From Punica granatum (taxonomy: Eukaryota > Streptophyta > Magnoliopsida > Myrtales > Lythraceae), in the NCBI RefSeq assembly GCF_007655135.1, contig NC_045129.1, forward strand, positions 20,682,274-20,746,273: a stretch of 64,000 nucleotides of DNA. Reading direction: 5' to 3'. Of the stretch, positions 10,805 through 21,811 are shown one piece after another (within the stretch, counting starts at the first letter, position 1; each line of letters opens with the position of its first letter). A program made the translations under genes and the position numbers. The notes below the pieces were generated by a model. The model ran no database searches. It saw only the letters and a list, made by a program, of their open reading frames with translations, and was not told where the DNA came from.

Positions 10805-11060
10805 GTAACATGAACCCCCGAACACGGATTTTCCGGTTCCGCACAGATCAATGCCTTAACAACAAACTAGGTGTTCCATATCCCTAGACCCAGGGTAACT
10901 TATCCGCCCTCGACCTTCGGGTCGTAAAATGATAAGTGGCGACTCCTTCTCTCACGCGTGTCCGTCACGCGTCCCCACGGGAAGGTGGACACCCCCAAGC
11001 CGCGCGATCCAAAAGCGCACAATGCGGGCCCCGACGAGAGTCCACATTCGGGCCCGTACA

Positions 11061-11800
11061 ACCGGCGTGTCCCTGTAAGAGATGTCAAAGAAGATGATAC
11101 ATTAGTCGATTGTTCGGTGGAATATACGGTAAGAAATGTAAAGTGATCCCATGGGAAGTCCTATCGTCCAGCATACGACCCATGGGGTGCCGCGCGTGAG
11201 GGACACTCAATTCCGAGAGTTTAGTCATCACCACCCTGGAGTGGGCAAACCGTGACTGGGGGCCACATAGGTGTACTTTCCCCAATTACGGATTGGCATG
11301 CGCAGCCGTCCTAGGGAAGGCTCGAGGAGCCGAGTCTCATGAGGACAGGCGAGTCGAAGAATACTAACAGAACCAATGGGGCGTCTTCGGGACTGTCCTA
11401 GCACCCCTTGAAGAGTCTATTCATGCCGGGAGCTTATTTGGGATGCATTAAAGATAAACTAAGAAGGAGTATAGAGAAGAGCGCATGTGTCGCCCCATCG
11501 GTTTGGTCGGTGGCCGTAGTGGAGGGTGGGCAGGGATCCCGTCCTCTGTGATGTTGCTTGAGGGGCCTTTGGACTGGGTTCAATTGCCTTGGATTTTGGA
11601 GCCTGGAAACTAGAATGATTTGCTTCAGAGTATGAAAATGCTTGGCAGGAAGCAAAAGGAATGACAATGTGAAAGTCTCAAAAGTTGGATCAGGGATTTC
11701 CATTAAAGTCAAAAGTTGGATACAACAAAAGATCCCTCTTCCGTCGTGCGGCTTATAGTTTCGCCTACACATGGGGAACATCATATGTAGACATGAAGCC
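11061..11800 (-). other. C1 interior: non-coding module shared with E
   Basis: On the minus strand, 11700-11061 aligns with E 1490-2071 at roughly two-thirds identity by eye and ends in CTTACAG/GGACACGCCGGT at the E insertion point. Between 11800 and 11700 I see no homology and no gene. In B the protease begins at the matching place, so in C1 the protease-to-integrase region is replaced or was never present. Confidence 0.6.
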
Positions 11801-12150
11801 TCATGCAGAGGTTGATTCTACCTCCTTGTCTTCATCCTCGCCTTGGGCGCATATGTCAACCAAGTTGGTTGTCGGTCCTGAGCTTGACGCGTGGTCAGGG
11901 GGGTTGGTCTGGACGTTCGGAGGTCTCACGGTATTGAACGAGAGCTCCTTCGCATCGATCATCTCTTGAATCTTTTCCCGTAGCCTCCAACAGTTGTCGA
12001 GGGTATGGCCAGGAGCTCCCTGTTGGAACTCACAGTGCAAGTTTTGACTCTGAGCCGCCGGGTTAAAGTTGGGATCGGGTGATTCCGGCTTGATCTTATT
12101 ACCCACGAGGAGCTGCGGGGTATATGTGGGATGGAGGAGCTGGTAGGGGC
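11801..12150 (-). pseudogene. gag: C1 gag, C-terminal zinc-knuckle part
   Basis: The minus strand encodes the nucleocapsid end of gag. The region CEF...GAPGHTLDNCWRL has the C-x8-H-x4-C spacing of a CCHC knuckle lacking its second Cys, followed by a helix-like LREKIQEMIDAKELSFN. It is the continuation of the gag segment that stops at 21812. Removing D and one copy of its GGGGC duplication joins the two parts in frame at the insertion point. A +1 shift then follows within about ten codons, before QLLVG. The reading frame ends at 11801-11803 and no protease follows. Confidence 0.8.
12146..12150. repeat. Target-site duplication of D (left)
   Basis: GGGGC lies immediately left of the D boundary (TGTACGGACC). 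The identical GGGGC is at 21812-21816, immediately right of the other boundary. Confidence 0.9.
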
Positions 12151-15100
12151 TGTACGGACCCGAATGTTGACTCTCGTCGGGGCCCGCATCGCGCGCTTTT
12201 GGATCGCGCGGCTTGGTCGGAACGTCCACATTCCCGCGGGGACGCGCGTCGGACACGCGTGAGAGAAGGAGTCGCCACTTATCATTTTACGACCCGAAGG
12301 TCGAGGGCGGATAAGTTACCCGGGTCTAGGGGTATGGAACACCTAGTTTGTTGTTAAGGCATTGGTATGTGCGGAACCGGAAAGTCCGTGTTCGGGGGTT
12401 CATGTTACGTGCGGGCCTATATCCCGCACGCCCTTTCGGTACTCTGGTTTGCTAGGCTTGCATGTTTTATTATTTACCGCGTGAATTAAGCTGCACTCGG
12501 CTCGCACGTTTTGACACCGGAGATTCGATGAACCAAACGATGTCGGTTGAGAAGCCGGGAGAGAAGTAAATCTATATGTCAGGGAATTGGTTCACAATCT
12601 TGCGTTACAGTTCATCGAACCATGGAGGTTGAATCCCTGCGTGAACCAGAACCGCGAGATCTTGGATTTACTTGTGTCTGGGCAAGCATTAGACCGATTC
12701 GATTAATTCGACTCTCGGACCGTTCGCTCACCGACTGGAATTCTTACAGAATAAATGCACCAAATAGAATCCTTACAATGCTCTCAAAACAATAAATACA
12801 AATTACAAAAGGGTCGAATTCCAGTCGTTTTGCGTTCGGTTATTATTCCACTCTAACTCACCGTGAGTTTAGGGAAAAGACCGAAGAACTGAAATTCAAT
12901 GGACGCTCTCACTGAATAGGGCGTTGGACCCTGTGACTGTTGATTAGGGTGTTGGACCCTGTGCTCGATGATTAGGGCGTTGAACCCTAATATTATTCGG
13001 CCTAGGGATCAGGCTCGACCCGCATGGCAAACAGGTGCGGAAAGATAACACGCAACATGCTAATAACAGACAAAGTGTTTGTTATTGTCGTGTTTACGTG
13101 AATTAACAGATTATTAACCCAGGGGTGTTTTTGCAAGCAAATGCCATATGCTAAACAATCAAACATGTGCCAACGTTTTAGCATTCGGCTTTGTTTTGAG
13201 AACTTGACAAAGAGAGTCAAATCTCAAGTGTGTGGATCGCTTTTACAGTTGTTCTGTATTGTGACACTGAATTACCACTGAATTAACCAAACTCGTGTTT
13301 TGACTCTAGATTTGGAATCTAGAATTCCTCCTAACCATTATCTAGTGTTTGGTTAGGTCGAGTGAAAGGTTAATCAGCATTTCACAGGTTTTCTCACAGG
13401 GATCAACTGTTCTAGTTACCCGAGTCTATGTTAGGATAACAGAAACTCATCAGTTAGATAAGAAAAGGCTATGCAGATGAACCTGCACCTGAACAGGTAG
13501 CCCGTTCTTATCCCGTACTGTAGTGTTTCTGTTATGCTAACCCTAAGGATGTCGCTGGATTGTGAAAAGACAATTTTGCCCTCTATTTGAAAATTGTTTT
13601 CAGAAAAGGGGAAAGATCGCAGTGCGGGCCACCTCGGCCTGTAGCCGGTGTCGACCGATTCCCTGGATCATCCAGGGTTGTGCAAGAACCCCAAAAAAGC
13701 CAAAGAACCGGTCGATCTGCCCGGAAGTGATCTAGAAAGATCTTCTGTATCTTGACCTGAGTTACCTAGAATCAGGTAAAAACTCAAGTTGAGACACAGA
13801 AGCCCTTTCCAGACATCCATGCTACATCGGACCGCGCGTTTCGGGTTTTGAAATTGATAAGTTTGAAAAGGGCACCAACGTCCTTTGACGACTCGTCGAC
13901 GCGAGTTATCAATTAATGTCCAATTCGGGTAAACTTTATCAGTGTGAAGTGAGTTTAATCGTGTGAGCGTCCCGATTAACCAGTTTGTGGCATTAATGCT
14001 TAAGGGTTGTGCCGAATGCATTAATTGTGAAAACGATTCGCGACTCGACGACCAAGACGATTCCATAAGGATCGAGGATAATTTGGTCTAATGACCGAAA
14101 CTATCCTCATAACCAAATGGACCCGAATGAGTCATCGATACTCGAATCCATGCATGCTTCGTTTGAAAGAGTCTTTACATGATATTTTAATGGGAATCGT
14201 AAAGACATTGAAGTAAAACTTCACATCATCCGATCAACAAATTAAACTTGAGATAAGGAACTCATTCTTGACCCAAGGAAGGCCAAGAAGCCCTCGGCTT
14301 CATCTTGTGAAGGGTGGCCGAAGGTTCTCATGGCTCTATCCGAGTCACGAATGATTTCCTAATCGTGGTTTAATTATTTCTCGCATGCTCAACACATCAA
14401 CCGTGATAAATAGCACTCCTTTTTAACAAAAGCCGGCGTTATCACGATTTGTTTAGCTCATTTAAACATACAAACATTCACAAACGTGTTAACTAAGGAA
14501 AAGGATAAAATAACACCGGCTTCATGCATGCAATAATGATAAAACAAACTCGGAAATTAACTTGAATAGGCTAAGGAGACCGATCTTAACCCGAAAGAGC
14601 AATTTAAGTCTCAACCCTCTCCTTTAGAGAGTTGGCCGAGAATTAATGTGCCATAATCGGGTTGGGATAGTCTTCTTTATGATGATCCAAGCTCTTTTCC
14701 GACATGGTAGCAAGTCATAAGATAGTGTATATGCATAATATAACATAAAATTGCATAAAAATTAAATCTTGCAAATGAAACATGCATGAAACACCATAAT
14801 ACTCCATAGCCAAGCAAAATATAAAAAGTCCTAACTCCTCTAAGTCAGAAGTGTTTTACCTAGCCTCGGAATACGAGGAAAGAGTCGGGGAAGTGTTTGA
14901 GAGTCGGGTGACTCGGTGGAACCCTTAAAAGGGTATTCGGGCGCAAGGGTGGACGTGCACGGACGTTGGTGGGCACTGACAAGCGCTGGTGTTGGGCAAG
15001 GACGTGCGCGGGTGACAGGCGCGGGCGTGCGCGGATGGCGGGCATGGACGGGAGCGGGTGACGGGCGCGGGCGTGCGCGGATGACGGGCGCGGGCGTGCG

Positions 15101-18100
15101 CTGGTGACGGGCGCGGGCGTGCGCTGGTGACGGGCGCGGGCGTGCGCTGGTGACGGGCGCGGGCGTGCGCTGGTGACGGGCGCGGGCGTGCGCTGGTGAC
15201 GGGCGCGGGCGTGCACTGGTGACGGGCGCGGGTGGCGCTGGATGATGAGCCCGGGAGTGCGCGGGTGGCGGGCACGGGTGTGCTGGTGAAGGGCGCGGGT
15301 GGCGCTGGTGACGAGCACGGGCGTGCGCGGGTGGCGGGCACGGGTGTGCTGGTGAAGGGCGCGGGTGGCGCTGGATGACGAGCACGGGCGTGCGCGGGTG
15401 ACGGGCGCGGGTGTGCTGGTGATGGGCGCGGGTGGCGCTGGATGACGAGCACGGGCGTGAGCGGGTGACGGGCGCGGGTGTGCTGGTGATGGGCGCGGGT
15501 GGCGCTGGATGACGAGCACGGGCGTGCGCGGGTGACGGGCGCGGGTGTGCTGGTGATGGGCGCGGGTAGCGCTGGATGACGAGCACGGGCGTGCGCGGGT
15601 GACGGGCGCGGTGTGCTGGTGATGGGCGCGGGTGGCGCTGGATGACGAGCACGGGCGTGCGCGGGTGACGGGCGCGGGTGTGCTGGTGATGGGCGCGGGT
15701 GGCGCTGGATGACGAGCACGGGCGTGCGCGGGTGACGGGCGCGGGTGTGCTGGTGATGGGCGCGGGTGGCGCTGGATGACGAGCACGGGCGTGCGCGGGT
15801 GACGGCGCGGGTGTGCTGGTGATGGGCGCGGGTGGCGCTGGATGACGAGCACGGGCGTGCGCGGGTGACGGGCGCGGGTGCGGTGATGGGCGCGGTGTGC
15901 TGGTGATGGGCGCGGGTGGCGCTGGATGACGAGCACGGGCGTGCGCGGGTGACGGGCGCGGTGTGCTGGTGATGGGCGCGGGTGGCGCTGGATGACGAGC
16001 ACGGGCGTGCGCGGGTGACGGGCGCGGGTGTGCTGGTGATGGGCGCGGGTGGCGCTGGATGACGAGCACGGGCGTGCGCGGGTGACGGGCGCGGGTGTGC
16101 TGGTGATGGGCGCGGGTGGCGCTGGATGACGAGCACGGGCGTGCGCGGGTGACGGGCGCGGGTGTGCTGGTGATGGGCGCGGGTGGCGCTGGATGACGAG
16201 CACGGGCGTGCGCGGGTGACGGGCGCGGGTGTGCTGGTGATGGGCGCGGGTGGCGCTGGATGACGAGCACGGGCGTGCGCGGGTGACGGGCGCGGGTGTG
16301 CTGGTGATGGGCGCGGGTGGCGCTGGATGACGAGCACGGGCGTGCGCGGGTGACGGGCGCGGGTGTGCTGGTGATGGGCGCGGGTGGCGCTGGATGACGA
16401 GCACGGGCGTGCGCGGGTGACGGGCGCGGGTGTGCTGGTGATGGGCGCGGGTGGCGCTGGATGACGAGCACGGGCGTGCGCGGGTGACGGGCGCGGGTGT
16501 GCTGGTGATGGGCGCGGGTGGCGCTGGATGACGAGCACGGGCGTGCGCGGGTGACGGCGCGGGTGTGCTGGTGATGGGCGCGGGTGGCGCTGGATGACGA
16601 GCACGGGCGTGCGCGGGTGACGGGCGCGGGTGTGCTGGTGATGGGCGCGGGTGGCGCTGGATGACGAGCACGGGCGTGCGCGGGTGACGGGCGCGGGTGT
16701 GCTGGTGATGGGCGCGGGTGGCGCTGGATGACGAGCACGGGCGTGCGCGGGTGACGGGCGCGGGTGTGCTGGTGATGGGCGCGGGTGGCGCTGGATGACG
16801 AGCACGGGCGTGCGCGGGTGACGGGCGCGGGTGTGCTGGTGATGGGCGCGGGTGGCGCTGGATGACGAGCACGGGCGTGCGCGGGTGACGGGCGCGGGTG
16901 TGCTGGTGATGGGCGCGGGTGGCGCTGGATGACGAGCACGGGCGTGCGCGGGTGACGGGCGCGGGTGTGCTGGTGATGGGCGCGGGTGGCGCTGGATGAC
17001 GAGCACGGGCGTGCGCGGGTGACGGGCGCGGGTGTGCTGGTGATGGGCGCGGGTGGCGCTGGATGACGAGCACGGGCGTGCGCGGGTGACGGGCGCGGGT
17101 GTGCTGGTGATGGGCGCGGGTGGCGCTGGATGACGAGCACGGGCGTGCGCGGTGACGGGCGCGGGTGTGCTGGTGATGGGCGCGGGTGGCGCTGGATGAC
17201 GAGCACGGGCGTGCGCGGTGACGGGCGCGGGTGTGCGGGTGATGGGCGCGGGTGTGCTGGTGATGGGCGCGGGTGGCGCTGGATGACGAGCACGGGCGTG
17301 CGCGGGTGACGGGCGCGGGTGTGCTGGTGATGGGCGCGGGTGGCGCTGGATGACGAGCACGGGCGTGCGCGGGTGACGGGCGCGGGTGTGCTGGTGATGG
17401 GCGCGGGTGGCGCTGGATGACGAGCACGGCGTGCGCGGGTGACGGGCGCGGGTGTGCTGGTGATGGGCGCGGGTGGCGCTGGATGACGAGCACGGGCGTG
17501 CGCGGGTGACGGGCGCGGGTGTGCTGGTGATGGGCGCGGGTGGCGCTGGATGACGAGCACGGGCGTGCGCGGGTGACGGGCGCGGGTGTGCTGGTGATGG
17601 GCGCGGGTGGCGCTGGATGACGAGCACGGGCGTGCGCGGGTGACGGGCGCGGGTGTGCTGGTGATGGGCGCGGGTGGCGCTGGATGACGAGCACGGGCGT
17701 GCGCGGGTGACGGGCGCGGGTGTGCTGGTGATGGGCGCGGGTGGCGCTGGATGACGAGCACGGGCGTGCGCGGGTGACGGGCGCGGGTGTGCTGGTGATG
17801 GGCGCGGGTGGCGCTGGATGACGAGCACGGGCGTGCGCGGGTGACGGGCGCGGGTGTGCTGGTGATGGGCGCGGGTGGCGCTGGATGACGAGCACGGGCG
17901 TGCGCGGGTGACGGGCGCGGGTGTGCTGGTGATGGGCGCGGGTGGCGCTGGATGACGAGCACGGGCGTGCGCGGGTGACGGGCGCGGGTGTGCTGGTGAT
18001 GGGCGCGGGTGGCGCTGGATGACGAGCACGGGCGTGCGCGGGTGACGGGCGCGGGTGTGCTGGTGATGGGCGCGGGTGGCGCTGGATGACGAGCACGGGC

Positions 18101-21100
18101 GTGCGCGGGTGACGGGCGCGGGTGTGCTGGTGATGGGCGCGGGTGGCGCTGGATGACGAGCACGGGCGTGCGCGGGTGACGGGCGCGGGTGTGCTGGTGA
18201 TGGGCGCGGGTGGCGCTGGATGACGAGCACGGGCGTGCGCGGGTGACGGGCGCGGGTGTGCTGGTGATGGGCGCGGGTGGCGCTGGATGACGAGCACGGG
18301 CGTGCGCGGGTGACGGGCGCGGGTGTGCTGGTGATGGGCGCGGGTGGCGCTGGATGACGAGCACGGGCGTGCGCGGGTGACGGGCGCGGGTGTGCTGGTG
18401 ATGGGCGCGGGTGGCGCTGGATGACGAGCACGGGCGTGCGCGGGTGACGGGCGCGGGTGTGCTGGTGATGGGCGCGGGTGGCGCTGGATGACGAGCACGG
18501 GCGTGCGCGGGTGACGGGCGCGGGTGTGCTGGTGATGGGCGCGGGTGGCGCTGGATGACGAGCACGGGCGTGCGCGGGTGACGGGCGCGGGTGTGCTGGT
18601 GATGGGCGCGGGTGGCGCTGGATGACGAGCACGGGCGTGCGCGGGTGACGGGCGCGGGTGTGCGGGTGATGGGCGCGGGTGTGCTGGTGATGGGCGCGGG
18701 TGGCGCTGGATGACGAGCACGGGCGTGCGCGGGTGACGGGCGCGGGTGTGCTGGTGATGGGCGCGGGTGGCGCTGGATGACGAGCACGGGCGTGCGCGGG
18801 TGACGGGCGCGGGTGTGCTGGTGATGGGCGCGGGTGGCGCTGGATGACGAGCACGGGCGTGCGCGGGTGACGGGCGCGGGTGTGCTGGTGATGGGCGCGG
18901 GTGGCGCTGGTGACGAGCACGGGCGTGCGCGGGTGACGGGCGCGGGTGTGCTGGTGATGGGCGCGGGTGGCGCTGGATGACGAGCACGGGCGTGCGCGGG
19001 TGACGGGCCCGGGTGTGCTGGTGATGGGTGCGGGTGGCGCTGGTGACGCTCGGTGACGGACGTTGGTGACGCCCGAGGGTTGCGCTCGGTGACGCTCGGT
19101 GACGGACGCTGGTGACGCTCGAGGGTTGCGCTCGGTGACGCTCGGTGACGGGCGCTGGCTACGCTCGGTGACGGACGCTGGTCACCCGAGAGCTCCAACT
19201 AGTCCCGAGATGCGGGATGGGACCTTCAAGAGTCGGGTTGGACCGTTGATGGGTCGGTTTTGAGCTGTTTTCCGTTGAACAGACCCGAATGGCATCAAAC
19301 AGACCCGGCTGAAATATTGGACAGACCCGACTGGCACAAGTCGGGTCGGACGTCGCCACGGAGGCTCCCGATAGAATTTTGAGGCAAGGTCAGTGGCTCC
19401 TGACTCCTAACTGACCCCCGGAGGTGACTGTGGTGATCGTTTGGTCCCAGAGTTATCTGGTCGACCCGTACAGCCCTTCAAAGATCACGGAAAACAGAGT
19501 ACGTCTGGAAATTCGGACCCGTCTGGCACCAGTCGGGTCGGACGTTGCTACGGAGGTTCCCGATGGAATTTTTGAGCAAGGCCAACGGCTCCCGACTGCT
19601 AACTCACCTCTGGAGGTGGCTGTGGTGGTCGTTTTCCGAAAAGAGTCTCGTATCGACCCGATCTGCAAGAAAACCGCACAAACAGTCAGAAATTTCGACC
19701 CGACTGGGCAGTCGGGCTGTTTCTTCTTCCTGGGGTTAAACCGACGGGTTTTTCTTGGATTTCTTGACTTCTTGACACCCTAGGGTTGTGTGGGGAGGTG
19801 TTTGATGGGTTTTGGTAGCTCAAACCGACTTGGAAAGGCTTGAAACCCGGTTTGACATTTTTTACCCGAGAAGGACCAAATCTGTCCAGATTTTGTTCAA
19901 GGCTGGTTCTATGGCTTAGAGGCTTCAAACTTAAAATCTAAGTTCAGAAATGGATAGAGGGGCTCGAAAACATGTGGGATATGAAGTTTGGTAAAGTTTG
20001 GATTCAAGCCGGGATGGATTCCGACTTAAGACTTTGCCCGGTTTTGCTTGGTTTTGCTTGCTGGAAATGGCTGAAGCTTGCTGCGGTTTGCTATGGAGTT
20101 TGAGAGCTTTTGAAGAGTGAGAAATGCTAGAGAGAGAGTGTTTTAAGGTGTCTCCTTAAGTTAATGACATTTGGACAATATATAGAAAAGCTTAAATGCA
20201 AGATTAGTGAAGAAAAGTGCAATTAGGGCCATGGATTAGTGGAATCCGAATTTCTTAAGGAAATATCAAGCTCAATCCTCATCCATTGCATTAATGGAGA
20301 AGAGATAAGAGCATTGATGGCTTGGATGGGAAGTTGGAGTGTTGAATTGAAACACTTAGATATTTTGCAAAAAGAAGACAAAGGCAAGTTGTCTTCTTGG
20401 CTTGAAGAAGAAGATGACAAGAGACATGGAGGGCAATGGGCATGGGTGAGGCGGCAATGAGTTGGCCGTGGGTCCCACGGGTCGCGAGGTAAGTTCGGGC
20501 CAAAGTTCGGGTCTCGATTGGTCGCGCATTCGAAGTTCGTGGTTCGAATTGAACGTCGAATTGTCGATATACGCGAGAAAACGGAGTTAATGAGCCCGAG
20601 ATTGACATTTTTCATGGAGAAATGTCCCGGATGTGTGCGAGGCTCGGAATCCGGTTTTGCTCATTGCAAGTGACCAGGGCGAAGTTGTCCGCTTCTGACA
20701 GCATATCTTGTGTCCGCATCTCACGTTGGTCATTTTGACATAAATTGTCAGACAACGTGAACAATTATCCCTTAAGCCGGTAATGCTAACGTGGGGCCGG
20801 AGACGTCCTAGGAGGTCGAAACTGGATTTCTCAGGATGATTTCTGAGTTGCTTGGGCACTCCGGAGATTACTGTAATCTCTGTTTGTCGAGATCAAACCT
20901 CCAAGGACTTGAAAAGTGTATCTGAGACCTCTAAAGCGCTGCTCGGGAGGTCTAGGTGAGTCGTGTGATTTATTCCGACGATTCCACATTGAGCCTTGAG
21001 AAGGCTAGCATTGTGTAACGTAAGCATTCGGAGTTAAGTTTCCCCAAAGAGGACCTCCGGATATGGATTTCCACTAAAAATGGTCATTTCCGCTCTTCGG

Positions 21101-21811
21101 AGGTTACTCGGGAAACCGCGAAGGGTTTTGCTGTCTGTTTTGCCCAATTGTGAATGTCTGCTAGAGTTTTCTGGGCAATGCTGTATGAACTTCGTTTGCC
21201 GTAATTCCATCAGACCCTTCTCCGGCTATGCTCTTCTGAAGAGGGGTATGCTTGTTTTGCCGTTCGGAAGTCATTTGAAGTGTCTGTGTGACTTCCAAAA
21301 GACAATCTGAAGCGTTGTTCCTACTCTGTGTGCTGATGGGGCATGGCCGCGTCTGATATTTGGAATTAACTTTTCTCCAGGAAACCGGCATTTTTGGACT
21401 TCCACTGAAAAGTTGTCTGTATACAGAAAATTGTTCTGTATAGAGCAGATGATTTGAAAAATGCCTTTGGGGACACTTTTCATCTTTTTGGCACTGGTGT
21501 GGAATTTTGGAGTCCAATATTCACTATCTTCCGACGGCCGAGCGAACTATCGGAAAATAGTGTCGTCCGTGTAGTACACTGAAAACGCCGGTTTTTGGAC
21601 ATTGTTGAGTTCTTTGGTCGCTCTGTTCCCCTTTGGTGACCCCTAGAGTCCTTCTGTCATGTCCATGGGCCATTTGCTCAATTTTGCCAACTTGAGGATG
21701 AATAGTGATTTCTTGCTCTGCCGAGCCGTTTTCTGTATTCTGCTCAAGTCGTGGCTTGGGTCATTGCTAATATCATTGTTTGGAATGATGAGCCAAAATG
21801 GGGTGCTGACA
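12151..21811 (-). mobile_element. D: giant solo LTR (9661 bp), B/E family, minus strand
   Basis: Read on the minus strand, it starts TGTCAGCACCCCATTTTGGC at 21811 and ends GGGTCCGTACA at 12151, with no internal region. Exact 5-bp GGGGC duplications flank it, so one complete LTR remains after recombination between the two LTRs of a full element. It is nearly twice the length of its relatives because of the minisatellite at about 14930-19195. The rest is collinear with E and B: TATA box at 20179-20184, donor-like site at 14859, 21-nt hairpin at 12409-12429. Confidence 0.92.
14930..19195 (-). repeat. GC-rich 67-bp minisatellite expanded in D (~57 core copies)
   Basis: The core unit is 67 bp, with plus-strand blocks GGATGACGAGCACGGGCGTG, GCGGGTGACGGGCGCGGG and TGTGCTGGTGATGGGCGCGG, repeated almost without change from about 15230 to 19030. 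The flanks are variant: units of ~30 bp (GTGCGCTGGTGACGGGCGCG) at the low end, and CGGTGACGCTCGGTGACGG-type units at the high end that resemble the B minisatellite. A few copies have small deletions (for example near 15609, 15885 and 17150). Three >1300-codon ORFs on the minus strand are open in all frames at once because the unit has no stop and 67 is not a multiple of 3. They are not genes. Confidence 0.95.

Larger units (their letters stand above)
1..11060 (+). mobile_element. Element E: non-autonomous Ogre-like LTR retrotransposon, 5' end outside window
   Basis: The segment has an interior (1-5781), a polypurine tract and a 3' LTR (5782-11060) of the same LTR family as element B. The first ~330 bases match the leader that follows the PBS in B (around 38210-38560), so the 5' LTR should lie only a few hundred bases left of the window. 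No gag, protease, RT or integrase can be recognised. The region where ORF1 should be is missing: leader sequence passes almost directly into the spacer found before gag in B. It was inserted into the minus-strand element C1. The C1 sequence resumes at 11061, and its target duplication cannot be checked because the other end is out of view. Confidence 0.85.
5782..11060 (+). repeat. 3' LTR of element E (5279 bp)
   Basis: It begins TGTCAGCACCCTATTTTGGC and ends GGGCCCGTACA. It is collinear with the B LTRs and solo LTR D. It lacks the C-rich minisatellite present in B and D: CTCGGGATTAG/GTATGACC at 8350-8370 runs straight through where the array sits in the others. It has two to three copies of a degenerate ~180-bp unit around 7850-8270 (containing GGGAGCCTCCGTGG and CCCGACTTGTGCCAGTCGGG). 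A TATA box, U5 hairpins and a donor-like site are listed separately or in findings. No ORF in it is believable. Confidence 0.9.

Noticed and set aside
14840..19198. Three minus-strand ORFs of 1331-1452 codons, Pro/Ala/His/Arg-rich, resembling a giant repeat protein
   Set aside because: All three frames are open at once because the 67-bp unit has no stop codon. The region is an LTR minisatellite, and its shorter relatives in B behave the same way.
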